Assembly: GCF_027409185.1 (NCBI RefSeq)
Contig: NC_084463.1
Coordinates: forward strand, 69,797,852 to 69,861,851
DNA: 64,000 bases
Source of the DNA: Cynocephalus volans
Taxonomy: Eukaryota > Chordata > Mammalia > Dermoptera > Cynocephalidae
Reading direction: 5' to 3'
Below the pieces are notes generated by a model. It did not search any database, was not told the DNA's origin, and worked only from the letters and a program-made list of their open reading frames with translations. Positions 1 through 11,612 of this stretch are shown here, piece by piece (position 1 is the first letter of the stretch; the number at the start of each line of letters is the position of its first letter). A program made the translations under genes and the position numbers.

Positions 1-464
1 AGATATGGATATAAGATGTATGTAAAAAGATGTGGATTCAAGGACATAGTGCTTCCATCATCAAAACTAAATACAGAGGAGATGAAAATCTACAATCTAG
101 AGGGAGGACAAGAGCATGGACTTTCTTCAGCTCACATTCCAGGTGAATTGTCAGCAACATGGGCTACGAGCAGAAGAAAGAGAAATATAAAAACAGTGGA
201 TGACCAGGAAGTTAGCATTAGGCTCAATGCCACAGAAGAGAGATGAGAAGTGGCAATGAATCATGAAAGATAGCCTGATATGAATTTGAGGTGGTGAGGG
301 AATTCTTCAGGTACAATGAAAGAGGTGCATAGTTTGCTGGGGAGATGGTAAAAGAGAATGTATTGGGGGGGAGGGTATTTCACATTACAGAGAGCTAGTT
401 TAAAGTTAAGGGCAAACTCTTTAAGCTGTGCCCACAGTTGAAGGAATCTTTCTATTTCCTACAG

Positions 465-719
465 AAGAGAGCCAGAAACAAAACCCATCCAAAATTTTGG
501 AATCCATTGGCAAAGAATTCCTCAATGGCTTTTTGGATAACTTGGTGGAAAAACAAGTGGTGAAATTGGATGAAGAAGCACAGGAAAATTTTAGTAATGC
601 CAAAGCTGAAAAGAAGGCCAGGATCTTGATGGGCTCTGTGCTACAGAACCGCCATAAGGCACGTGACGTGCTTATCCAAACCCTCCTTAACACGAACCAA
701 ACACCCACCAATATACAAG
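465..719 (+). CDS. CASP4: CASP4-like exon 2: CARD
   Basis: Encodes the whole CARD. The acceptor is the pyrimidine-rich tttctatttcctacag ending at 464 and the donor is caag|gtaaga. It is entered in phase 1 and left in phase 1. Residues [20 protein letters not shown] align with human CASP4 LKVLESLGKDFLTGVLDNLV. An alternative AG at 436-437 would add in-frame residues but lacks a good pyrimidine tract. The ATG at 428 lies in the acceptor region and is not the likely start. Confidence 0.92.
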
Positions 720-3700
720 GTAAGACTGGAATCATTTACAATAGATATCCCAAATTTTTCAGTCTATTCAACTCCAATGCCCATTCACTGACCGCTATCA
801 TCCTCCTGTCCTTTCATTACTAACTACCATTTTCACTAAACTTACCCTTGTTCTTTTAGAGGCCACCTTGCCTTTTGTGGGGTGGTATCCAATTTCCAAT
901 TACCTAAAAAGCTGAGTCCTTTTGTTTAGGCTGTTCACAGAAATTGTTAATCATAGAAACTTTGTAGTAAAGATACCTAAATCCTAACCTAGATTCTGTC
1001 ACCTTGTGAACTATGTGACTTCATGTACGTTTCTTAACCTCAGTGGTCATCAGTCTTAGAACCTTTGAAATGGGGACAATGTCAGTACTTCCTCACAAGA
1101 TTTTGTAAGGCTGGGAACATAGCAATGCCAAGCACATGCTAAAAACTCCCACGCTATTAGCTTTTATCCAGAACTCTCTCCTCTGAGCTCCAGACTAATT
1201 TAGCTCTAGCTACACATTCAGCACTTCTGCTCAAATGTTCCACTGGCTTCATAAAACAAACACATCTCAAATTAAACACTTGCTTCCCCAACCAAATCTG
1301 TTCCACTACTAACCCCTTTCCATCTCAGTAAACAGGACTAACATCTACCAAGTTTCTTCCACCAGAACATAACTGATTTCTTCACCAATGAATAATGGTA
1401 ATTAATAGCATGCCTGGCACACAGCAGATAACTAATTAATATAAGATGAATAAACAAATGAAGGATATGCATGCAATAAATATTAGTTATTGTAATTATT
1501 ATGTGGGTGCTAAGATTTAGGCTTTTTCAGTGCTTATCCATTTCTGTGAGGTACAAAAATTTGATCAAGTGAACCTCTATAAAATGTCTAAAATTTTATA
1601 ATCTTTCAAGACTTTTGACCCAGATTAAATTGAGTATTATTAAAGCCTAATTGTTCTCAGACCCAAGTTCCCCAGTGACAGACTCAACTTACCACAGAGT
1701 TTAAACTGAAATCTTCAGCCACGAAATACTAGAGTTCACCAACAATGATAAATGATAAGGAACAAAGGCAACATAAATTGTTGAAACCTCATTATATATC
1801 AAATGAGCTTTTTCAATAAGTCCTTCTCTGTGGAGAAGACATGTTCCTACCTGTAGGAAGCACATGCTAGTATGTAGTGTGTTCAAAACTGTAGTGTAGG
1901 TTGCATTCTCATTAATACTTAAACTGGTCCATTTGCAGATTTATTGCTTTTTTTTCAAATCTGGGATGGCATGGGAACAATTTCAATTTTATAAAATCAG
2001 AGTTGATGAAGCAAATGGGAATCAAAATTGAAGTAACAGAGGCTTCAAAATAATTTTAGCAAACCTGAGAATCACAATGAACATTAAACTGTAAACTAAA
2101 ATAACCTATGTGATCAGGAGAGTCTGTGGTAGAAAGAAGACAGGTATAGACCCTCAAATGAGGAATCTAGAAGCTGCCTGGGCTCTATCTGTATTTGGAT
2201 TCCCTAAAGTGGTTTCACAACATTTTGAGGACACCAGTCCAGCAGGACAGGAAGGTGGGCAAGCTGGTCTGTCAGCATAGGTAAAGGCCCTGTCCAGCCT
2301 TTTGGACATGGACATAATTCTGAGATTTCCCAGCATGGTAATGAGGGTGTGAAGTGGAGGGTAGGAAGAATCCAAGATATTTATTTACTTTTTTGTTTTA
2401 CTTAACAAACTTATGTATTTACATACTATGTGCTATAAACACTGTCACTGAGACAGATAACCATTTGAATTCCTACTTGACAAGGCAGATGGTTTTGTTT
2501 TATCCTGTACCACTCCCTTCCTTTTTGCATCAATTTAAAGAGATTCCTTACTGAAGAGACAGTCTTTTCCCCAGTGTGTAGTCTTGGTGCCTTCATCTCC
2601 CTCCAGTTAGGATGGCTAATATACAAAAGACTGAGAATGATAAATGCTGATGAGGTTGCGGAGAAAAAGGAACCCTCCTACACTGTTGGTGGGACTGCAA
2701 AATGCTGCAGCCTCTATGGAAAATGGTTTGGAGGTTCCTCAAACAATTACAGATAGATCTACCATATGACCCAGCTATCCCACTGCTGGGAATATATCCA
2801 GAGGAATGGAAATCATCATGCTGAAGGGATACCTGAACTGCCCTGATTGTTGCAGCACTATTTACAATAGCCAAGAGTTGGAACCAGCCTAAATGGCCAT
2901 CATCAGATGAGTGGATAAGGAAAATGTAGTATATCTACACAATAGAATACTACTCTGCTGTAAAACAGAATGAAATACTACCCTTCACAGCAACATAGAT
3001 GGACTTAGAGAAAATTATATTAAGTGAAATAAGTCAGGCACAGAAAGAGAAATACTGCATGTTCTCACCTACATACGGGAGCTAATAAAAATAAATAAAT
3101 AAATATACAAATGGGGTGGGGGAAGACACAACGATCACAATAATTCCTTGAACTTGTTGAGATAAGTGAACAGATATGATGTTGATGCATGGGGGCAAGA
3201 AGGGGGACAGGAAGGGGGCAAAAAAAGAAGAAGAGATTCCTGAGTATTTCATTAGGTAACAGATAAGACTCAGAAAGTAAAATTTTTATCTAAGCTCCTA
3301 ATTCCCTCATTTCCTTCTGGTGAACTGCCTGGCTAATATGAACTCCTTTTAGGCAGCAGACTACGCTATAATATTTACTACTTCATAATGAAAGGGTCTG
3401 TTGTTACGCAAATTTTACTATTGGATGTAAGACAGAAATTCTGTTTAATTCCTAATTTTATCTGAAAACAATGTGTCTATACAAAGACACATAATACTCA
3501 TTAGGAGATGATTATTAAGTGAGAAAGTTCTTTAAACCTGTGAATAGACTGGAAACAGAAAACTCTAAATGAGAAACTATATTCTCTGACCAGGAATCAT
3601 CACGGGACCATGGACATCTTCACTTAGTCAGAATTTTCTGGAACAGGAAGGGAGAGCATGTTGCACTGTTTAATCTTTAAAAGAGAAATGCTCAGAATAT

Positions 3701-3826
3701 TTGGTATTCTTACGTACCCATAAAACTTGCTGCCTCTCCAGAGCTTAGGAATTTATCATACTTTTTAGAAAGACTTTTGTTTAGAAATATTATTTAAAAA
3801 ACTAAAGGGAACAAATGAGTAAAATA

Positions 3827-3875
<49 letters not shown>

Positions 3876-6339
3876 AAATACAAAACTAGAAAATACATAC
3901 AGGATCCTATTACATTTCTCCTTTAAATATAATAAAATCAGAGAATCTCTTGGTTAGCTCATGCAACTGAACAGAAATAACATAGCTGTCCATTTATGGA
4001 CAGAAACCTTGTTACATTAGATCATCGTAAACTTCTCTTCTAATTTCTGGTTATGAATTCCTCTTCTTTTCTCCTTCAAAGGAGGGCTCTGGAATTTCCC
4101 GGTCTCTTGCACAATCTCAGTCAAGAGGTCAAGCAACATCAGATTACATTACATTTCTCTAGGGGATAGATTAGAATGACTCAGAAACAAGCTTCTCCCA
4201 AAGGACAAATTACGTCCTTGCATAGTAAAACATGAGTTGCGAAACTTACTAGTGGTTGATCAGCACTGTGGAGGCAAAACACCTAGAGTCATATCAGAAT
4301 CTGACAAAAAAAATTATTCCTGAGACCATGGATACAGCACTATTCTTTCTAGCCAGCATTTCTCCTTTAAATGGCTGACTTTACTATTTGGTGAGGGATA
4401 ACTGAAGGCCATTTCCTCCAGAAAGGTTAAGAATACAGGCTGAGGATGCTGAAAAAATAACTCCTGGATGGTACAGGATTCAAGATTCTATGTGTTTGGT
4501 GTGCATATGTGTCTATATGTGTTGTGTGAGTTAAGAGGGCATTTTCACTCCAAAATGGGATGTTGTACCATCCAGTATGCTAGCCACTAGCCACTAGCCA
4601 CATGTGGCTATTAAGTACTTGAATTATGGCTAGTAGCACATGTTGAGATGATAATATTTGGGATATATTATGTTAAATAAAATTTATTATTAAAATCAAT
4701 TGCATGTGTTGATTTTTACTTGTTTAATGTGGATACCAGAAAATTTAAAATTGCACATGCAACTCAGATTATATTTCTAGTGGACAGCACTCGAATAAGT
4801 ATTTACTCAATATACTCTTGGTCAGAAACAATAGGAAGTCCTCAGGGATGAGTGAATATCCTAGAGTAAAACCACTAAAAAAATCAAACTGTTTTTGCTG
4901 AATATGGGAAGGCCACATTTGACCCCAAATCATTGACGTGTTTTCCCCAGAATTATCAGAATCTGTTATTGCGCTTTTGGGTGGATCTGTTTTCTCTACC
5001 AAGGACCTCTCTCTTCTCTCCCAGTAGCAATACATCTCCTTATGCGAGATGTTAGATACAACTACAATACCTCCGTGTTAAGGAAACTTCTTCCCAGGAT
5101 TTCCCTCTCCCAATCTTCTTAGGTGATGAATTACATCACAGAGGCAGAAATCTTAATTTATATTATGCCATGTATCCTGCAGCTCCTCTGGAAAATGAGT
5201 CTCATCCACCTAAGTCAGAAGAATACACAGATACCCTGAAGCATTGTCCTCATCAAACATTCCTGAAAATATGTAAAGAAAAGGCTGGAAAGGTACTGTG
5301 CTCTACGCATGAAACAGAGAAAGAGAGAGAAACAATTGCTTTCACTAAGTACAAGATTTCTTAAAGCACTACGTGCAGGGGCTGGGAAAGGTGGTAACCT
5401 TTTTCATAAGTGCTTTGAGCAAGAAAGAGGTCATGTGGCTTCACACAGATTCCAATACTCTTTCAAGATCTTGAACAAATGCAGATTCCTCTTTTTTTTT
5501 CATTTATTTATTCTTATATCTAGTTGGGATTTATGAGAATTTCAGCTGTAGTTATAGAATGAAAATGTTTATAAAATGGCTGAAGAGTTATTGTTTGTAC
5601 TACATTCTAAAAGCCTAGACATGAAGCATATTTAAAAATATAATTAAAGCTTGCAAAGCATTGTAAGTTGATATGTTTAAAACAGTATCAAAATAAAAAT
5701 GATACCAAAGACAAAGGGATTTTGGTAATTCATTTTTACTGGAGCCAATGACAAGTATCTCTTGGTTTTTTATGAAATTTTAAATGAAACTTGAATGCGA
5801 AGAAAAATTTGACTGGGTGGGAAAAAAAAGGGAGAAGTAGAGGGTAGGAACTATTCTAGTTTCCTCAAGATTCTTAAGTAGTCATTCCAGATATGTTGTA
5901 GTTCTTGCTCTGGGCTCTTGAGAGAGGGGAAAGTGGTGTCTTCTGTAGAGGTTAGGGAAGAGGGCCGCCTTATGAGGCCTTAATAAAGCAACACTGATGG
6001 GCATATGGGGATTTAAAAGAGACTCAGGTAACTTAAATTCACTGCATATCTGTTTTCTGCAGATCTATCCAATAAAGGACAAACAGAATCGCACTCGTCT
6101 GGCTCTCATCATATGCAATACAGAGTTTGAACATCTTCCTTTAAGGGAAGGGGCTGATCTTGACCTTGCAGGGATGAAGGGGCTGCTTGAGGGTCTGGGC
6201 TACACTGTGGATATAAAAGAGCGGCTCACAGCCAAGGTAAGAGCCCCTCACCCTCTCCAAACTCATGCACATTCAACAAACAACCTTCTACTAATAATTT
6301 AGCTTTATAATGTTAGGCAAAAGTTTTAACAACCTCAGG

Positions 6340-6389
<50 letters not shown>

Positions 6390-9300
6390 TAGCAAAATGA
6401 AGGTGTTTAACAGGTAAAATCTGTGGGTTTTTTTGAGCCCCAAATGTCCTCAATTCCATGAAACTGGACAGAAAGTGACTGACCTATACAATTCTTAGTT
6501 AGTTCCCAAGAGGGGTGATTATGATTCAGCCCCAAGATTCCCCAGAAAATTCTAGAGTCATGAATGAAGGATTGCACTCATAAAACAAATATCGGACTCG
6601 GTTCTGGTTGCTCTTCCTAGCCCTGGGGATAGGTCTGTAAATGAGATAGGAAGTTCCTACCTCCCGTGGATCTAGGTTATAGTGGAGAGTAAAATCAAAA
6701 TATAAGCATAGCGTATACTTTCAGAGGTTTGATGTGTGTATGTGTCTACATAAGAGTAGAAAGTCAAAAGTAAATGGGGGGGGGAGAAAAAGGAATCATG
6801 GGAGGGACCTGACAGGTGGAAGGCAATGACCCAGAAAAGCCCTGTGAGGAGGTAAAACATGTGCACAGATGTGACTACTGGAAACGGGGTGGCTCTGGAG
6901 AGATGTGAGTGAAGTGCCTTCTAAGTAAAGGGAGAGACACATGAAAGGCTAATCTGAAAATAAAACTGCACATGAGAGGAACAGAGAGAAGATCAGTGTG
7001 ACTGTGACTCGAGTTTAAAGGAAAAGGAAGCGCAGCAGAGGGTGGGGTACACACAGGCCAGATGTGTGATTGTAGTGGTGTGCTGCATTTATAATACAAC
7101 ACTCTTGTTAGGTAAGGAGAGAAAAGATAGAGGTGGAAAGGAAGAAGTAAGATGAGTGACATCACTAAATATACAATATAATCAGTTAACAGTATGTCAG
7201 CAGCAGCAGAAAGTTGGAACCCATTGCCCCATTAAGAAGAAAAAATAAAACAACCATCATCACTGAGTAACCACTATGTGAAGGCACTGTGATCAGAATG
7301 TTCCATAGATTTCTCATACTGTTCATGGTAAATCTAGAGGTCAGATTAAATTTAATGCTTGTCCTATTGAATTAAGACATGGGTCTTTTTCAGGATATGG
7401 TGTCAGAGCTGGAGACATTTGCCACCCGACCAGAGCACAACTCCTCAGACAGCACATTCTTGGTGTTCATGTCTCATGGCACCCTGGAAGGAATCTGTGG
7501 AACTAAGCATAGTGACAAAACCCCAGATGTGCTACCTTATGACACCATCTTCCAGATATTCAACAGTTGCAACTGTGTCAGTCTAATAAACAAACCCAAG
7601 GTCATCATTGTTCAGGCCTGCAGAGGCGGTGAGTTCTGAAATGCAAGATCTAAAAGCTAGGAGGGTGTTTGCAGAGGATTGTGATGAATGTTTTATATCT
7701 AGGGGAAACTATTTTAGACCCCATCCGGCTCAAATAAACTAAATTGAATGATGAGAAAAATCCATCTGCAGGATGGTATCATGAGATATGTTCTGGTCAG
7801 CTGAGAAATTTCTATACAATTTAATCCAGGGTAAGTATGAAGGAGATCACGAGAATCCCTAAATCAAATTAAACAGAAATACTCAAACCTTGGAATGGAT
7901 ATGATATCTTGACTTGTAAATATTTTACAGACATTTTGACATTATCTGGTTTTCCCATACATTATTGAAAGGGAAAAGAGTTGGGAGTTGAGGGAGTTTG
8001 GGAGATTGCAATCAAACTTTTCTTTTTTGTCCCCAATTTCCAATTGCCTGTGTATTGAGAGGTTGTTTTTTAAGCAAAAAATAATTTAGCTAAAAATTGG
8101 TAACTGTGCTTTGAAATTATGTGGGTAAGGGTTTAACTTCTTTGCTCTTCTTAGAAAATGAGTTTTTCCAGTTTTATAATATTGTCACTATGTATTGAGA
8201 CATTGCTGTCACTATTAATTGGCACATTGCTCAGTGACACTAGAGAGAAGGCAAAGTGTGTGTATGTTGGGGGGTGTGGGTGTGTGCTGTATGAAACTAG
8301 TTAGAATGAACATTCAAAAAGAACAAGGTGGTCAACTGTGGTGGTCATACTGAGGAAGGCACAGCGGTGTGTGGAAAATTGATGTCTCCACAGAAAATGT
8401 TGGGAACGCATATGCCTGGGCCTCTCCAGCAATCTCAGCAGACAGCTCTACACAGTCACTTAGGAACCTGCAGAAAGATGCTATTTCCTTGACCCATGTG
8501 GAGAAGGACTTCGTTGCATTCCACTCCTCAACCCCACGTATGTATCTTTTTGCTGCAAACAGGGATTTATGGACCTGAGAGCACCTTTGAATGATTCTAG
8601 AAAATCTAGGTAGGACCTATGCAGCAAAGGTCTTGGAGCCATTTTGAGTGCTGTCAATATATATCACATCTTATCTGTGCTGTGAGGACAAAGAGTCTCC
8701 CCGCCCCCCCACTTTTTAAAAAATGTCCTTTTATTATAAGTGTTTCACTTTACCGTCAAAGGAGCACCAAATATTAAAACAACCCAATACAAGAAACCCA
8801 CTTCACCATACACCATTTAAACATAAATGATTGATACAGTTTTCTATTAAATCCATTTAACATTTTGAGCAAAGATTTTATGAATCCCAGGACTTGCTGC
8901 CCTTTTGCAAATGATCAACTCCAACTCCTTTTCTCCATATTTCCCATCTGATTCCACACACAATGGTACCAGGCCCCAGAAGGCTTGTGGATGCCTTTTT
9001 AAAAGAAGTAAAAAATGATATGTTGGGGCTTATTAGATCTAATAATAGGAAATAGTAGTTAGTATTTTGCCTCTAGGTAATACCTTAAGGAGCCTTATAT
9101 TTGACTATTTTTAACATGAAAATTGTAAAGTCTTATTTTTTAAACCCCTTTATTAAGGTATAATTATGTACAAAAAACCTGTACATATATAATTTATACA
9201 ATCTAATGAGTTTGGAGATAAACATATACCCATGAAAGCATCTTCATAATCTATGGCATAAACATATCCCTCCCCTCTGAAAGATCTCTTCCCTTTCTCC

Positions 9301-11607
9301 TTATTTATTATTATTATTGTTTTTAGTGCATGTGATAAGGACCTTAATGCAAGATATATCCTCTTAGGAAATTTTTAAGTATATACAGTAGTGTTAACCA
9401 TTGGCATTACAGTATAGAGTAGATTTCTATGACTTACTCATCGTCCATAACTGAGACATTGAATCTGTTCATCTATTTTGTTTATTATATTGTGAAAGAC
9501 AAAATGACATAATTCGTAAACAACCTGGAGCCAGGTGGCCATTTTTTGTTGCTTGTTCACTGAGTGAACATGGGCATATTCCTTAACTCTCTGAGCTTCT
9601 ACTATTTCCTCTGTACAATGGAGTAATTCCAGTTATCTCTCAAGCCCCTTTCCAAAGCTAAGTGAATGAATGTAAGGCGCAGAGCAGAAAGTCAGCACCG
9701 AGAGTCGAAATGCAATCACTATGCAATTGCTTGCCATTCTGACAAGCTGCTACTTTACTTCAACCTCTGCCAATGCTTTTGATTCCTCTTCTGTGGCAAA
9801 TGAGTTAATGTGGGGTTATAAGTCTGTCAAGATAATTCCCAAGCTATGGTGAAGACCATAGCCCAAGGTGTACTACTTTCTATCATCATAGATAATGTGT
9901 CCTACAGAGATGGCACAAAGGGCTCTTTCTTCATCATTCAACTCATCGCATGCTTCCAAAAATATTCTTGGTGCTGTCACCTCATGGAAATATTTAGGGA
10001 GGTAAGCTTCCATTTTCTTTTCTAGTCATTCATTTGTTTGTTCAGGAATAAGTTATCATTATTCACCTTTAAAGTTACAATGACAGACTTTGTCAGGCAA
10101 GCAAAAGTAGAGTGGTACCTGGTCTCTGTCATTTAGGTGTCTACAATCTGGTTTAGAAAAAGATGTCAGTATAGCACAGTGGGAGCTCAACGGAGAAGGA
10201 ACATGATACCCAATACAAGTTTGTATTTTATGAGCTATCAGTTCTTAAAATTCAGAAAGTGGGAAGTATTTTGAAATAATTTTTATTGCTTAATTTATTA
10301 GATAAATACATTTTGGGTGGTCTACTAGGTAATGGGCTCTATTCTGGTGACACAAGGGTAAATGAGGGATATGTGGCATAAGCCTACATAGGACTCACAT
10401 TTGGGGGCAGATATGGATACTAAAAAAACAGGTCAACAAACAAATGTGTGATTACAGATTGTGATAGCATTCATAAAGAAAACGACCTAGGCAAGTGAAA
10501 GGGAATAAAGGAGAAGACACTCTCTGTGTGGAACAGTGCAAAAGCGAAGATTTGATATTTATTCCCCAACTTTGGACACTTCATTTTCCCCCTGCTTCCT
10601 CATTTATTTTTCTCCATAACTCTTACCACCAACTGTTCTGTACATATTTTATGTATGTGTTTGGTTTTTATATGCATTTACTCACTAAAATTCAAGCTTC
10701 ATGAAAACAGGGATTTTCTCAGCACCTTAACGTGCCTGGCACATAGCAGATATTCAGTTAATATTCATTGGATAAATGGACCCATGAATGACAGAGAGGT
10801 GCTCTCCTTTTTTTAGAGGAAAGGAGATTGACATTTAGAACTTAGGGAAGTGGGGTTGTTTTTAAATTCTAAACTGTAGAGAACAGTAATACTCCTGTGG
10901 GAAAAAAGGATTATACCTTTGGTAGGTTAGAGAAGATTGCATCATAACGTGAGTCAGCGTTTCTGTGAATAGAAACCTAGGAAGTTACTTCCTCTCGGAT
11001 GAATAGAAATTAGATATTGTACTTTCAAGGGTTTTCCTAGGAAACGACTAGAAATACTGGGCTTAGCGCAAGTACAATCCCATTGATTACTCCGTGACAA
11101 AATACTTCAGAGGTTATCTTCATGGTGGGGATGTAAAAATTGTTCAGTGTTTAGGCTTTAAAACAAGATCTTGGGATTTGAGTCTTCTTGGATTGATGAG
11201 TCAGCCTTGGTGGGGGTTGAAGGTAGGGGATCTTCCAGTTCTCACAAAAGAATCCCAAAAAATAATTGGTTGTCAGATCTGTAGGTCAGAAATGGAAAAC
11301 AGATGAAATGGAGGTTGAAAGGCCTTGGATTAGGCATGAGGTGTTTATTTTGAGGTAAAGATTATAGTCTGACATGGATGTCAATTCTAAGAGGCAGGGT
11401 AGCAGCGGCAGGAACGTCCTACATTTCCAGTGTTTTCTGATTCATGGTGCAAAATGTTTTCTGAGAGTTGAAGAGCACATCTCATCGACGGACTGTTTTT
11501 GCCTTTAGGTACAAAATGCATTCGAAACCCCAGATGATTATGCCCAGATGCCCACCATAGAACGACAAACCATGTCAAGATATTTCTACCTCTTCCCTGG
11601 CCATTGA
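465..11607 (+). CDS. CASP4: Caspase-4/5-like inflammatory caspase (mouse Casp11 type), seven coding exons, 5' end off the window
   Basis: Cysteine protease of the non-canonical inflammasome. In known family members the CARD binds cytosolic LPS and the protease cleaves gasdermin D. Coding exons are 465-719, 5183-5292, 6063-6236, 7394-7628, 8394-8537, 9892-10001 and 11509-11607. All internal junctions are AG/GT with compatible phases. The first phase needs 10 coding bases from an upstream exon (ATG plus seven), as in human CASP1/4, so the start lies left of position 1. The total is 1137 coding bases, 378 residues, against 377 in human CASP4. Domains: CARD about residues 4-89, linker, p20 from about 126 with catalytic His211 (SHG) and Cys259 (QACRG), interdomain linker 262-290, then p10 ending YLFPGH. 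CARD similarity ([20 protein letters not shown]) places it with CASP4/5, not CASP1. Oddities: Ala at the human Asp270 position and Tyr at human Trp313. CASP4 versus CASP5 cannot be separated here, because this may be the single ancestral gene. Confidence 0.93.
985..1135 (+). repeat. MIR fragment
   Basis: Contains the MIR-like succession tgtgacttc...cttaacctcagt...gaaatggggacaatg...cctcacaagattttgtaagg, in plus orientation and diverged. Confidence 0.5.
2549..3230 (+). mobile_element. L1 3' end with inverted 5' segment (twin-priming type)
   Basis: Flanked by an 11-base direct repeat AAGAGATTCCT (2538-2548 and 3231-3241). About 2549-2593 matches L1 ORF2 in minus orientation (gacagtcttttccccagtgt, compare 58642 onward). 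From about 2594 the L1 3' end runs in plus orientation to an A-rich tail. Confidence 0.8.
3832..3873. repeat. (TG)n microsatellite
   Basis: About 21 uninterrupted TG units in CASP4-like intron 2. Confidence 0.95.
5183..5292 (+). CDS. CASP4: CASP4-like exon 3: CARD-p20 linker
   Basis: A 110-base exon between tatcctgcag and gtactg. It reads [20 protein letters not shown] and then [16 protein letters not shown], matching the human CASP4 stretch that contains ESTDALKLCPHEEFLRLCKE. Phase 1 in, phase 0 out. Confidence 0.9.
6063..6236 (+). CDS. CASP4: CASP4-like exon 4: start of p20
   Basis: A 174-base exon between ttttctgcag and gtaaga. It reads [20 protein letters not shown] onward, with the [10 protein letters not shown] core whose Arg lines the S1 pocket in caspases, and ends KERLTAK. 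It has the same length (174) as the matching CASP12 relic exon at 32649-32822. Confidence 0.93.
6342..6387. repeat. (GT)n microsatellite
   Basis: About 23 uninterrupted GT units in the intron after the IYPIK exon, 105 bases past the donor. Confidence 0.95.
7394..7628 (+). CDS. CASP4: CASP4-like exon 5: catalytic His and Cys
   Basis: A 235-base exon between gtctttttcag and gtgagt. It contains [15 protein letters not shown] with the catalytic His codon at 7475-7477, and VIIVQACRG with the catalytic Cys codon at 7619-7621. Both motifs are intact, so the enzyme should be active. Phase 0 in, phase 1 out. Confidence 0.95.
8394..8537 (+). CDS. CASP4: CASP4-like exon 6: interdomain linker and start of p10
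   Basis: A 144-base exon between gatgtctccacag and gtatgt. It encodes predicted residues 262-309: [20 protein letters not shown], then QSLRNLQKD, then [15 protein letters not shown]. Aligned without gaps to human CASP4, the processing site LEED(289) is kept as LQKD(290), while the human WVRD(270) site reads AWA with no Asp. Confidence 0.92.
9130..9470 (-). mobile_element. Old L1 3'-end fragment
   Basis: The sequence cctttattaaggtataatta and following text match the antisense 3' end of old mammalian L1 (compare 56015 onward). It is diverged, with uncertain ends. Confidence 0.5.
9520..9710 (+). repeat. MIR fragment
   Basis: MIR-like text: gagccaggtggcc...gggcatattccttaactctctgagc...cctctgtacaatggagtaat. 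Plus orientation. Confidence 0.5.
9892..10001 (+). CDS. CASP4: CASP4-like exon 7: p10 core
   Basis: A 110-base exon between tatcatcatag and gtaagc. It reads [20 protein letters not shown] and then [17 protein letters not shown]. The invariant substrate Arg (R315) is kept, but the preceding residue is Tyr where human CASP4 has Trp313. Confidence 0.92.
10605..10800 (+). repeat. LINE2 3'-end fragment
   Basis: Contains attcaagcttcatgaaaaca and gtgcctggcacatagcagat, the characteristic L2 3' end text. Confidence 0.5.
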
Positions 11608-11612
11608 AAATA
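11509..11612 (+). CDS. CASP4: CASP4-like exon 8: C-terminus and stop
   Basis: Acceptor gttttgcctttag. It reads [20 protein letters not shown] and then [12 protein letters not shown], with TGA at 11605-11607. A donor (gtaagt at 11613) follows only five bases after the stop, so the 3'UTR is spliced. That distance is far too short to trigger nonsense-mediated decay. Confidence 0.9.

Larger units (their letters stand above)
720..5182 (+). other. CASP4-like intron 2
   Basis: A 4.5 kb intron with a MIR fragment, a rearranged L1 (2549-3230) and a TG microsatellite. I see no further coding exon. Short open frames here have no caspase or other recognisable similarity. Confidence 0.7.

Noticed and set aside
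436..464. Acceptor AG at 436-437 as the CARD exon start
   Set aside because: The AG at 463-464 has the better pyrimidine tract and the correct phase for the family's short first exon.
428..823. 131-residue frame starting at ATG 428 as a single-exon gene
   Set aside because: It is the CARD exon (465-719) plus intron on both sides. The ATG lies before the acceptor and the frame reads through the donor.
3832..6387. Simple repeats as possible CRISPR or structured arrays
   Set aside because: They are dinucleotide microsatellites in a mammalian intron, with no spacers.
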